A stretch of DNA of 29,138 nucleotides. It comes from Paramoeba atlantica (Eukaryota; Discosea). The stretch lies in assembly GCA_977017575.1 (NCBI GenBank), contig CDRNVI010000234.1, forward strand, positions 1 to 29,138, read 5' to 3'. Shown here piece after piece: positions 1-9,449 of this stretch (position 1 is its first letter; every line of letters begins with the position of its first letter). The position numbers were made by a program, and so were the translations under genes. The notes beneath the pieces are model-generated. The model saw only the letters and a program-made list of their open reading frames with translations, ran no database searches and was not told the DNA's origin.

Positions 1-335
1 CCAGTTGTCTTCTCATACTTCTGGAAAGTGGGGGTCAAGAGGTTAATAGTATCAACTTTTTTCAAAAGTAGTTCAAGGTCATCCATGAAGCTAGAGAGCT
101 TCTTAAGAGGGTGATTCTTGTTAAGGCTCACCAGCAATAAATCAAAGACAATTAGAAAGAGAAGAGGGGAAATTGGGCAGCTTTGTTAAACTCCAGTTTT
201 ACTGGTAATAGAGTCAGCTGAAAAGGAGGTGAGGAATGTTCTCAACCTTGGGAATCAAACATAATTGGCTCTCTCTAAAGGAGTCAGGAAATTTCATACT
301 TTCTCCTGCTTGTTGGATCAATTCAACCCACATCT

Positions 336-761
336 CTTTTTTTTTTTTCTTTTGGAGATAAACTTTATTCAATTAGTAGTTCTTAATCTAAGCCATTTAA
401 ATTACATTAAATTATGTTTGTTTTTAACCTCTAACAAGAGGTGAAGTTTTAAACTTCAGCTTAGTTCAGTCAGTCTTTATGCTGAACTTTAGAACTTCTG
501 CAAGTTCAGGCTGAAAAATGTACATCAAAAGGGAAAATAATCCAAAGCTCCTTCCAAGGGAATTTATTCTCAACTTTTTAGCAGACAGGGCTGAGATGTA
601 ACCTGTTCTGATTTTCACACTTCTTCAAAAGCTCCTCACTCCAATCAAATCACTCTTTTGCACCAGAAAAATTTTCTATAATATTGAAAAACTGAGATTT
701 GAACTTGCCCCCCTAGGGTTGGACAGAGTCAAATTTATAACTAAACTATGGGCACCAACTC
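336..761 (-). mobile_element. SINE2 copy a (near full length)
   Basis: A tRNA-headed SINE on the minus strand inside LINE-A. It is flanked by a perfect 12-bp target-site duplication, CAACCCACATCT, at 324-335 and 762-773. The head near 761-690 holds an A-box-like TAGTTTAGTTATAA and a B-box-like AGTTCAAATCT. The middle carries the hairpin domain shared with SINE1 (arms 569-574 and 590-595). The tail reads AATAAAGTTTATCTCC followed by an A-rich end. At about 426 bp this is one of the two most complete SINE2 copies and a good reference. Confidence 0.92.
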
Positions 762-1098
762 CAACCCACATCTTTTGATATTTCTTATAAGTTTTTCAAT
801 AGAGGGAGAAGGGAATTCCATCAGGGCCTGCACTGGTATTGTTGGCTTGAAGGAACAGCTTCTCAATTTTCAGAAGATCTACTGTATGATTTTCAGAGTC
901 TGGGAAGTGGAAGAGGTGGTTATCAAGAAGTTCATCCAGGGCTTTGAGGTTATAAGGGCATTCAGTTCCCAGGAGATCACCCTAAAAACCTTTAATAGCA
1001 TCTCTCACAGTAGATGAGTCATGAAACAAGATGCCATCAACAATCACTCCTCTCACCTTGGGGGAGGACTTCTTGTTGGAACAAGCTGGGTGGTTGTT

Positions 1099-1418
1099 TT
1101 CTTTTTAACATTGGACTTTATTAGATGATGGTCTAACCCAAAGCCACTAATTTTTTAAGGTTAAAGATAACAAAGATAGAGTTTCACCTCTTTAGGTTCA
1201 AATGGTTCAAAGACCTTTAATTTACTTAAACTCCTTCTTAAGGAATTTATTCTCTGCTTTTTAGCAAACAGGGCAGAGGATAATCTGTTCTGTTTTTCAC
1301 ATTCAAGTGAGCAGGAAGAGAAAATAATGTTTTTAATATTTTCCTCTTTGGGATTTGAACCTACAACCCTGAATTGAAGCAATAGCTGTTTTACCAACTA
1401 AACCATCATGCTACAATT
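1099..1418 (-). mobile_element. SINE1 copy a (full length)
   Basis: A tRNA-headed SINE on the minus strand, inside the LINE-A segment just past the endonuclease. It is flanked by a perfect 15-bp duplication, AGCTGGGTGGTTGTT, at 1084-1098 and 1419-1433. The A box region reads TGGTTTAGTTGG and the B box GGTTCAAATCC. The body carries the central hairpin with arms 1252-1257 and 1273-1278. The 3' end reads AATAAAGTCCAATGTTAAAAAG. At about 320 bp it can serve as the SINE1 reference. Confidence 0.93.
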
Positions 1419-2090
1419 AGCTGGGTGGTTGTTGAGGAAGACTTCAAGTTGTTGTTCAAGACTTGATATCCAAGAGAGACCAACTTTAATCATCTGAGGA
1501 ATAATCTTTAATCTCCATTTCTGCCCTTTTGGAGGGTTATCCCAATTCTCAGCAGCTGCTTCTCTCAGTTCAGCTTCCAGGGAGGTGAAGGAATGAGCTG
1601 GGCTATCCTTTCTAAGGATTCAAGTTGTTCTCAGCTTCTTAACTAAAGTCTGCAATTTCCAAAGTTTCTTGAAGAGATGAGCTTCCTTGTGCTTGTTCTT
1701 CCACAGAGCAGTCAATCTTCAAGCTTCAGATTTCATTTTATCAAGACAGGTCACAGTGTCACCACAGAGTAGTTTCCAACAGCTTCAGAGAGAGTAGAGA
1801 TAAATTTGAGGTCATTAATTAGGTATTCAGGAATCCTCTTCTTCTGAGAGTTGATCTCTCACTCTTTTACATTGGCTCCTCCAATCATTACAATATGATC
1901 TTTGAATCCAGATGGGATTGCATTCACAAACAAACAGTCTTCAGGAGCCTCAGAGGGGAGGAAAATGTGGTCAATATATCAACCCTGAAAATGGGTAGGT
2001 TCCAACCAGTTGAGGCAAGACAGATTCAGTTCAGAGAGGTGTTCAATTAATTTCTGGCAATTGGTTTCATTCAAATCCCAATTGAGGTTG

Positions 2091-2716
2091 TGAGGAGGGG
2101 AGCAGGATCAACAGAGAAAACAAGAGAAAAGAAAGAGAAACAGAAACTCTGGATCAAAACCTTTATGGGAAAGATCCCCAGCCAACACAAACAGAACAAG
2201 AAAACAACAACAAAGAAACAGAAAAGCAAAAAGAAGAACAACAAAAGGAATCACAACCGAGAAAAGCACAGAATCGCCGAAACTCAACTCAAATCAGAAT
2301 CCCAAGCCTACACAGCAACCAAAGAAGGAAGAAAGCAACAAAAGATGATGACAACAAAAGAAGAGAACAGAAAGCAAGCAAGGCAAGCCAAAAGATCACA
2401 AAGGGAAGCAAAGAGAGAGAGAGAGAGCGACAAGAAAGCAGAAAGAAAGCAGAAGGCGGCAAAGCAGCAAGAAAAGGGGGGCAAAAAACACGAACGTGAA
2501 AACTGAATAAAAAGAGCGCTAAAAATCTCGTGATTTTGGCTAAAATCACGATAAAATGGCGCGCGGCTGTCTGTGAGGCTCAGGGCTCTCTGAAAGGACC
2601 AAAAACTCATGATAAAAGGCATCAAGGAAGCTCAGGGAAGGCTCAGGGAGGCTCAAGGAACTGAAAAGGCACTGAAAGGCACAACTTCCGTGTTGGAAGC
2701 AGGTCTCACCCCAACA
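2091..2716 (+). mobile_element. TG...CA-bounded 626-bp element, candidate solo LTR (copy 1)
   Basis: A purine-rich block that interrupts LINE-A and recurs at 11845-12468. It begins TGAGGAGGGGAGC and ends CACCCCAACA. AGGT occurs at 2085-2088 and 2717-2720, two bases outside the left end as drawn. LINE-A resumes directly on the far side, and the intact site is seen in LINE-C near 22198. TG...CA ends and about 4-bp duplications are typical of an LTR, so a solo LTR or small LTR-type element is the best guess. AATAAA lies near 2505. It looks whole at both ends. It keeps several CG dinucleotides lost in copy 2. The long lysine-rich frame inside it is composition, not a gene. Confidence 0.6.
2528..2551. 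repeat. Perfect 10-bp stem hairpin inside the TG...CA element
   Basis: TCGTGATTTT at 2528-2537 and AAAATCACGA at 2542-2551 flank the loop GGCT. In copy 2 (about 12281-12304) the two CG steps have become TG, leaving wobble pairs in RNA. It could be an RNA structure near a polyadenylation region, but that is inference. Confidence 0.7.
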
Positions 2717-2899
2717 AGGTCCCCAGCCAGAATATTTCTGCTCTGGGGGAAGAAAAACCAGGAAGATTCTTCCATTAGGTGTTCTAGTTTCAGACCAGGG
2801 TGGTGATAAACATTGAGGGCTGAAAATTCCTGATTTTGGATGGAAACTTTTAATCCAAACAATTCACCTTTATTTTTCTCAAAAAAGAAGGAAGTAGGA

Positions 2900-4727
2900 T
2901 TTTTTTTTTCCACTAGATATCAGAAGATACCATTAATTTATTAAGATAAAAAACCATCATATAGATGGAAAAGTTAGTTTAGGTCTTACCAATTGGTAAC
3001 ATAAGCATAGTTAATTTTATTTAAATCAGTTAAATATTAGCATAGTTTGTTAATCTTTATCATTACTTGGAGAAAGTCTACCTTCTTTAAAGATTATATG
3101 TCTTCTTTTCTTTCTTTTTCTTTTCTTTCTATTCTTTTCATTATCCAACATACTTTCACATAACTTGTCACTTGGAATTGAAGTAGAATATACATCATGA
3201 AGATCTTTAGAGAGGGCTACAGGTGTTATCAAGGTTCCATCAGGAGAGAGAGGTTTGGGGAAGTATACCATTTAAGTTGTAATTACTAATTCTTGAAATT
3301 TCCTCAAGAATGAGGCAGAGGGAATGGAATAACTCCAATCACGTTTGAGGGGGTTGTTCAGTTTAGTCCATAAGAGAAAGTTATCAACAATCCATTCTTC
3401 TTCAGTTTTTCCAACTTGTTTAGCATGAAGGTCCCATTTGGAATTATTTAACAGCAGCCATTCCATCCATAACTGACCAACTAGCAGCAGTAGCAATAGC
3501 ATCAACATGTTTGTTAAGTTCACAGAAAACATGGATAAATTCAGCATCTTCAAATTTAGCAGCAATTGCTCTAATCTCTATCAACAGGAGGTTAAGTTCA
3601 TGGTTGCTAATATTGTGATTCTTAGGAGCTGCCTTGGTTAATATCATACAATCACCAACAATTTGGATGTGGGAACCCAAACTTCTTGCATTCTTTAATC
3701 CCAGGAGACAGCCTTTGAATTCACCAACATTATTTGTACCAAAGGGAATAGTTTCAGCACCAGCCAGGATTTCCTTTCCATTTCTGAAGATAGCATACCC
3801 AGCACCACCAAGATGAGGATCAGTAGGGCCTGAACCATCATAGAAAACTTGTAAGCCTTTAAACTTAAACTTTTCAATCTCTCTCTTCTTTTTTGCAGAG
3901 GTTGGGTCTTTACAAGGAGGTTTGGAAAGGAGTTTGTTCTTCTTTAAGACTTTGTGAAAGATATCAATAGTATACTCAGCAGATTGGGATCCTTCAACAC
4001 ACACAGTTATCCACAGTGCAAGTAAGGCATCACTCACTATTGAGGTGAAGAGGTTTGAACAATATTGAGCAGTAAGTCCACACACAAAGGAAGAGGATTC
4101 CCAAGATGGGAGTTTCAACTTGATGCAGCTATGTCCCATCTTCTCAAGATAACTTTTTGCATAAATACAGGTTTCAAGGAGGTGGGTTCAAAATTTTTTC
4201 CCTTTCTTACATAATCAACAGGTAGGAGGTTCCAAAGTAAAGTGGGAGATCTTATCCATTGTAGAAAGACTACAAATCAAGAATTTGGTAAGGTTTTGTT
4301 GGAGTTGAGGTTTAAGAGTATGAGCTAAGTTGTAGACAATGCATTTGATCTTTCCACCCTCTTGGTAGATATCTTCAAGCACAATAGGTACTTGACAAGA
4401 AAGGAAACTATAGTTTGTTTTGGTTGAACCCCCCAGAATCACTTCTTTAGAGATTTTTGAAGCAGCAAAGGAAGCATCAAGTCTCATAGCTCCAATGGTC
4501 AAGAGATTCTTGTATTCACAACTTAGAGGTTTATAAGAGATAAGAAGAGCCCAATTGAAAAGAATGAAGTGGCGAACCTGACATTTACTACCCATAAGAG
4601 GATGGCAAGTAGTTAAAATGGTGGTTTTCAGATTGACATATGCTCCCAAGGCAGCTAGAATGAGTTTCCATACTATCACAGATACAGATTGGGGGATAAG
4701 CTTAAAGTGAGCTAAGTAGCCCAATCC
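2900..4727 (-). pseudogene. LINE-E left arm: ORF2 C-terminal half with RNase H
   Basis: This minus-strand copy keeps the end of the RT region (GYLAHFKLI near 4727-4690), the knuckle region and a nearly intact RNase H at 3877-3480. The four acidic positions are visible: YDGSG, then NNVGEF, then VGDCM, then HVDAIA. RNase H in such LINEs is thought to remove RNA from the RNA:DNA hybrid. Beyond it lies a tail with EEWI, NPL and RKFQ, shared with LINE-D. A single-base shift near 3448 breaks the frame, and TAA follows the VITT motif. The 3' UTR (about 3050-2910) contains a pyrimidine-rich stretch. It is the better preserved arm of the palindrome. Confidence 0.85.
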
Positions 4728-6430
4728 TTCAATCTGTATCTGTGATAGTATGGAAACTCATTTGAGCTGCCTTGGGAGCATATGCCAATCTAAAAACCAC
4801 CATTCTAACTGCTTGCCATCCTCTTATGGGTAGTAAATGTCAGGTTCACCACTTTATCCTCTTCAATTGGGCTCTTCTTATCTCTTGTAAACCTCTAAGT
4901 TGTGAATACAAGAATCCCTTGACCATTGGAGCTATGAGACTTGATGCTTCCTTTGCTGCTTCAAAAATCTCTAAAGAAGTGATTTTGGGGGGTCCAACCA
5001 AAACAAACTATAGTTCCCTTTCTTGTTAAGTACCTATTGTGCTTGAAGATATCTACCAAGAGGGTGGAAAGATCAAATGCATTGTTTACAACTTAGCTCA
5101 TACTCTTAAACCTCAGCTCCAATGGAACCTTTCTTTTTAACACTAGACTTTATTAGGTGATGGCCTAACCCAAAGCCACTAATTTTTTAAGGTAACTCTA
5201 ATGGAACCTTACCAAATTCTTGATTCATGGTCTCTCTACAATGGATAAGATTTCTCACTTTACTTTGGAACCTTCTACCTGTTGATTACATAAGAAAGAA
5301 AAAGAATCTTGAACCTACCTCCTTGAAACTTATATTCATACTAAAAGTTACCTTGAGAAGATGGGATAAAGCTGAAAAAAGTTGAAACTTCCATCTTGGG
5401 AATCTTCTACCTCTGTGTGTGGATTTACTGCTTAATACTGCCAAACCTCTTCACCTCAATAGTGAGTGCTGCCTTACTTGCACTGTGGATAATTATATGT
5501 GCTGAAGAGTCCCAATCAGCTGAATATACTATTGATATCTTCCACAAAGTTTTAAAGAAGAACAAGCTCCTTCTGAAACCTCCTCATAAAGATCTAACCT
5601 CTGCAAAGAAGAAGAGAGAGATTGAAAAGTTCAAGTTTTAAAGACTTACAAGTTTTCTATGATGGCTCAAGCTGTACTGATTCTCACCTTAGTGGTGCTG
5701 GCTATACTATTTAAAAATGAAAAGGAAATCCTGGCTGGTGTTAAAACTATTCCCTTTGGTACAAATAACATTGGTGAATTCAAAGGCTATCTCTTGGGAT
5801 TAAAGAGTGCAAAAGGTTTGGGTTCCCACATCCAAATTGTTGGTAATTGTATAATATTAACTAAGGCAGCTCCTAAGAATCACAATATTAGTAACCATAA
5901 ACTTAACCTCTTGTTGATTGAGATTAGAGCAACTGCTGCTAGGTTTGAAAATACTGAATTTATCCATGTTTTTTGTAAACTTAACAAATGTATTTACTAT
6001 TGCTACAACTTCTAGTTGGTCAGTTATAGATGGAATAGCTGCTGTTAATGATCTCAAATGGAACCTTCATACTAAACAAGTTGGAAAAACTAAAGAAGAA
6101 TGGATTGTTAACAACTCTTTCTTATGGATTAAACTGAACAACCTTCTTGAGCATGATTGGAGTTATTCCATTCCTTCTTCCTCACTCTTGAGAAAATTTC
6201 AAGGTTTAGTGATTACAACTTAAGTGATATACTTTTCTAAACCTCTAACCTTTAAAGAAGGTCAACTTCCTTCAAGTGATGATAAAGATTAATTAACTAT
6301 TCTAATAATTAACTGATTTAAATGTAATTAATTATATCTATATTACCAATTGGTAAGACCTAAACTCTATATGATGGTTTTTTATTTTAATAAATTAATG
6401 GCATCTTTTGATATCTAGTAAAAAAAAAAA
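4724..6430 (+). pseudogene. LINE-E right arm: decayed mirror copy of the ORF2 C-terminal half
   Basis: The plus-strand mirror of the left arm. RNase H remains are seen at about 5640-6015, with the TNNIGEF and GNCIIL regions readable, the latter having lost the Asp of GDC. The tail motif EEWI is near 6097. Frames break several times. It ends with AATAAATTAATGGCATC near 6389 and poly(A) at 6420-6430. A 5'-truncated SINE1 (5132-5195) interrupts this arm only, so that SINE arrived after the palindrome formed. G-to-A and C-to-T change is heavier here than in the left arm. Confidence 0.85.
5132..5195 (-). mobile_element. SINE1 copy g, severely 5'-truncated
   Basis: Only the last ~64 bp of SINE1 is present, on the minus strand. 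It is flanked by a 15-bp duplication: CTCCAATGGAACCTT at 5117-5131 and CTCTAATGGAACCTT at 5196-5210. The duplication shows a genuine 5'-truncated retroposition event, so SINE1 RNA is copied from its 3' end. Confidence 0.88.
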
Positions 6431-7265
6431 CCTAAGTGTCCTTCTAAATGCATTTTCACTAGGAATACTTCTCAACCATGCAATAGATGTAGTAAGAAAT
6501 AGAACCAAAGGAATTTCCAAGAATCATTTTGTATGTTGATAATACCCAAGTTAGCAGGACAATCTGAGGCAATAATCATATTCTAAATATTTTAAACAGG
6601 TTCACAAAATTTCACAGATTCTATGCAACAAAAAGAGTTTTAACCATTCTTACTGTAAACAAAACTGTTGAATTATGTTTGTACTTTCAGCTGCCCAGTG
6701 AAGATTATTTCAGATCAAGGATGTAAATTTGATGCAAAACTGACCACTAAGTTTGGAAAAATGATGGGAGTGAATTTGAAATATACAATTAATTTCAATC
6801 CAAGAGCAAATGAAGTGGTTGAAAGACCTTGAAGAACAAGTTTGCTATGGTAAAAGACCACCCTACAGGGAGTTGAGCATATTTATAATTGTGATATGAT
6901 GGCTTAGTTGGTAAAACAGCTATTACTTCAATTTGGGGTTGCAGGTTCAAATCCCAAAAAGGAAAATATTAAAAATATTATATTCTCTTCCTGCTCACTT
7001 GAATGTGAAAAATAGAACAGATTATCCTTTGCTCTGTTTGCTAAAAAGCAAAGAATAAATTCCCTAAGAAGGAGTTGAAGTGAATTAAAGATCTTTGAAC
7101 CATTTGAATCTAAAGAGGTGAAACTCTATCCTTATTATCTTTAACCTTAAAAAATTAGTGGCTTTGGGTTAGACTATCATTTAATAAAGTCTAGTGTTAA
7201 AAAGAAAAAGAGCTGAGCATATCTACTGATAGTTCTTAGCTAACTCTATTCAATTATATTCTTCA
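6431..7265 (+). mobile_element. Ty3/gypsy-type integrase fossil
   Basis: Translation of about 6450-6870 gives the tail of a zinc-binding region (CNRC near 6480) and an integrase core stretch. The core has the ISDQG block near 6705 and a PRANEVVER block near 6802, the surroundings of the second Asp and the Glu of a retroelement integrase. The family is most like Ty3/gypsy. The piece is a broken internal fragment with several breaks and no LTR recognised nearby. It is split by a SINE1 insertion (6887-7209). Its left edge is the palindrome poly(A); its right edge is the LINE-B ORF1 region. It looks old. Confidence 0.65.
6887..7209 (+). mobile_element. SINE1 copy b (full length)
   Basis: A complete plus-strand SINE1 inside the integrase fossil. 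The flanking duplication is GAGTTGAGCATAT at 6870-6882 and GAGCTGAGCATAT at 7210-7222. The A box is TGGCTTAGTTGG and the B box GGTTCAAATCC. The central hairpin arms read CTTTGC and GCAAAG, so one pair differs from copy a while pairing is kept. The end is AATAAAGTCTAGTGTTAAAAAG. Confidence 0.92.
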
Positions 7266-7702
7266 GAAGCTCTGGCTTGTCTTTCAACAGAGTTGCTGAA
7301 GGAAATGCTAATTCAATACCATTATTTTTGAAAAAAGCAGTTCCAGGTATGAACCAAACAATTGCTAAGCTTTGGAAGATGATTGATATGAAGAATGCCT
7401 CCCTCTCCACCCACCTTGCTACCAAACTTAACCCATCTCTCATTAAAGGAGCCAAAATACTCTTTCCAGTAAGAGCCTTTACCTTTTCTAACAAGATTCC
7501 TACCTTTCCCAACTTCCTGAAAGCTATTGAAAGTCAAACCAACCTTAAGGGAAGTATTAAAGTGGAGGCAAGGGCCAAGCACTATGCTATTCTTGCTCAT
7601 AAGGAGGAAGACATTCTTATAATCCAATCTATTATTAAAAAGAAAAAAAATCTAATTGCCAACTAACTTGAAAGTACTTATATCTATAGAGTCAATCATG
7701 AT

Positions 7703-8018
7703 GAAGGTTGGTGTTTGTAGTTTAGTCATAAATTTGATTATATCCAACCAAATTATATTTCAGCCTTGTTTGCTAAAAAGTTGAGAATAAAATTCCTTGA
7801 AAGGAGCTTTGAATTATTCTCCCTTCTAATATCCTTCAACCTGAACTTACAAAAGTTCTAAAGTTCAACATAAAAACTAATTGAACTAAGCTAAAGTTTA
7901 AAACTTCACTTCTTGTTAAAGGTTAAAAACAAATATAATTTAATGTAATTCAAATGGCTTAGATTAAGAACTACTAATTGAATAAAGTCTGCTTCAAAAA
8001 GAAAAAAAAAAAAAAAAA
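7703..8018 (+). mobile_element. SINE2 copy b, internally deleted
   Basis: A plus-strand SINE2 with flanking duplication GTCAATCATGAT at 7691-7702 and GTTAATCATAAT at 8019-8030. About 130 bp between the A-box region and the central domain is missing, so the B box is gone. The tail is intact (AATAAAGTCTGCTTCAAAAAG plus an A tract). The loss could have happened before or after insertion. Confidence 0.88.
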
Positions 8019-8392
8019 GTTAATCATAATACTTATTTGTAGGGAATCAAGATTAAACTCCCTTTCCAAGTCTCAGAAAACAAGTGGATTTACAATTTAT
8101 TTAATAGAGAGAATTACCTTCCCTCTTTCAATTTCAAAGAAGTGATATAAGTTTCTGAAGACTGCATCATCATTTTCTACAAGTCTATTTCCCTTTTTCT
8201 AGTCCACCTTATTACCAAGACCAAAGGATTTATCTGAATCAATATCTTGATTAAAGCCAAGTGTTCCATTTGGATATTAATCAAACCATATTACCTCCTT
8301 ATTGAATGTCTTCTTTGTGGGGTGAACCATTCTGTAAGTTTAACTTGCACTGCAGAGATTATCCAGAAACAAGGAGAAGATACTATCAGCAA

Positions 8393-8697
8393 TTGTAACA
8401 TGATGGCTTAGTTGGTAAAACAACTATTACTTCAATTCAGGGTTGTAGGTTTTAATTCCAAAGAGGAAAATATTAAAAACATTATTTTCTCTTCCTACTC
8501 ACTTGAATGTGAAAAACAAAACAGGTTTGCTAAAAAGCAGAGAATAAATTCCCTGAGAAGGAGTTTAAATAAATTAAAGATCTTTGGACCATTTGAACCT
8601 AAAGAGGTGATACTCTATCTTTATTATCTTTAACTTTAAAAAATTCATAACTTTGGGTTCACCCATTACTTAATAAAGTCTAGTGTTAAAAAGAAAA
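8393..8697 (+). mobile_element. SINE1 copy c
   Basis: A plus-strand SINE1 in LINE-B. The flanking duplication is GATACTATCAGCAA at 8379-8392 and GATATCATTAGCAA at 8698-8711, differing by transitions only. A and B boxes are present. Part of the central hairpin is lost: about 16 bp covering the 5' stem arm, near 8525. Confidence 0.9.
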
Positions 8698-9159
8698 GAT
8701 ATCATTAGCAAGTTTTTTAAAAAAAAACAACTAAGCTTTAGTCTTGAGAAAGACCAAATTATAATTACAAAAGCAAAGAAGTATGAAAGAATGAAATTTA
8801 TTTACAAAAAAGAAACACCAACTGAAGAATGGGTTTTTAAGGAAAAAGAGAAAATTGCTGAAATAGAGAAGGAAGAAGAAGGAATGAGCAATGGCTTTGA
8901 AATGTAAGGTAAGAATGAATAAAAAAAAAGAAAAGAGGATGGTGATAGAGATATAATTATGATTGAAGGGGGAAAAGCTGATAGTGAAGAAGAAAGTGAG
9001 GAAAAAGAAAAGAATAATAGGTCAGTTATAGTGAAAATCCCTTTGGAAAGAATATAATTAAAACTCAAAAAAATGATTACAAATCTTGAAAATAGGAAAT
9101 ATGAATTATTGAATGTAAGCTTTGACAAGTTTTGATTGAAATGGTTAAATTTATTGTTT

Positions 9160-9252
9160 TCTAATTGTGGTATGATGGCTTAGTTGGTAAAACAGCTATT
9201 GCTTCAATTTGAGGTTGCAGGTTCAAATCCCAAAGAGGAAAATATTAAAAAC
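9160..9252 (+). mobile_element. SINE1 copy d, head half (split by LINE-ref)
   Basis: The tRNA-derived head of a SINE1, with A box TGGCTTAGTTGG near 9176 and B box GGTTCAAATCC near 9220. It is cut after GAAAATATTAAAAAC at 9238-9252. The body resumes at 16274 with the same 15 bases. The SINE's own duplication is AAATTTATTGTTT at 9147-9159 and 16520-16532, about 7.4 kb apart. Confidence 0.93.
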
Positions 9253-9449
9253 AAAAAAAAAAAAAAATAGGAGGTTCAAGATACAATTGTCTGAATTTCC
9301 TATCTTTTTGTAGTGTGTATTCTTGTGGCTGGTTGCCACAGAAAATATTATAGAAACCTCTTCACCCAGTGTAAAGGAAGGAGAGGGATTTCCTACCAGA
9401 AACACCTGGTTAGGATGAGTGGATAGTGAATCATTTGCTCAAGTTGTAA

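Larger units (their letters stand above)
1..2899 (-). mobile_element. LINE-A: partial LINE ORF2 (endonuclease to RT), interrupted
   Basis: Reading the minus strand from 2899 to 1 gives LINE ORF2 in order. The endonuclease is at about 2899-2721 and 2084-1850, with a KDH motif near 1890. A linker follows at 1850-1434, then an RT start with GPDGIP near 811-835, and an RT motif C written FMDD at 89-78. It aligns piece by piece with LINE-ref. RT between the IPK-like motif and the GV.Q motif is missing, so motif A is absent. Stops include TAG at 984-982 and TAA at 188-186. It is interrupted by SINE2 (336-761), SINE1 (1099-1418) and a TG...CA element (2091-2716). The left part runs off the window; the right part stops at the palindrome. 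It is a dead copy. Confidence 0.88.
2900..6430. repeat. Large palindrome: two LINE 3' halves joined head to head
   Basis: The left arm (2900-4697) is LINE 3' sequence on the minus strand, starting with a poly(T) at 2900-2909. The right arm (4724-6430) is the same sequence on the plus strand, ending in poly(A). The arms meet at a 26-nt loop (4698-4723) that is itself LINE sequence. At the centre CAGATT (4685-4690) mirrors AATCTG (4731-4736), and the match extends to GGGGGAT (4691-4697) against ATCCTTC (4724-4730). The arms have diverged, mainly by C-to-T and G-to-A, and the right arm lacks roughly 170 bp near its 3' end. Outer flanks differ: LINE-A on the left, an integrase fossil on the right. 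No target-site duplication is seen. Confidence 0.9.
7270..9159 (+). pseudogene. LINE-B: ORF1-like fragment of a diverged LINE
   Basis: Between SINE insertions this stretch encodes a protein like LINE-ref ORF1. At 7277-7666 an open frame holds a PTFPNFLKAIES block matching LPNFNEVIKAIEN in LINE-ref. At 8044-8300 the line continues (GIKIKLPF, KWIYNLF, HLITKTKG against GLKIRVPF, EWIQNLF, HLIAHTKG). Near 8305-8350 is a C-x2-C-x3-H-x5-C knuckle (CLLCGVNH then C). A lysine/glutamate-rich stretch follows (8712-9146), which I could not align and may be the diverged linker. SINE2 (7703-8018), SINE1 (8393-8697) and SINE1 plus LINE-ref (from 9160) interrupt it. Several stops are present. No ORF2 follows it here. 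Confidence 0.75.

Noticed and set aside
2090-2506. A 138-codon lysine-rich open frame
   Set aside because: It lies in the purine-rich part of the TG...CA element; in the second copy the frame is cut short, and composition alone explains the lack of stops.
2900-6430. Palindrome as an engineered or hairpin-RNA gene locus
   Set aside because: Both arms are ordinary LINE 3' sequence with A tails; a retrotransposition origin is enough.
8683-8907. A separate host gene upstream of SINE1 copy d
   Set aside because: The frame begins inside the SINE1 tail and continues a region aligned to LINE ORF1; it is better read as LINE-B remains.
9165-9235. Possible functional tRNA genes at the SINE1 and SINE2 heads
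   Set aside because: A and B boxes are present, but each is fused to a SINE body with target duplications, and I could not fit a clean cloverleaf with a proper anticodon arm.
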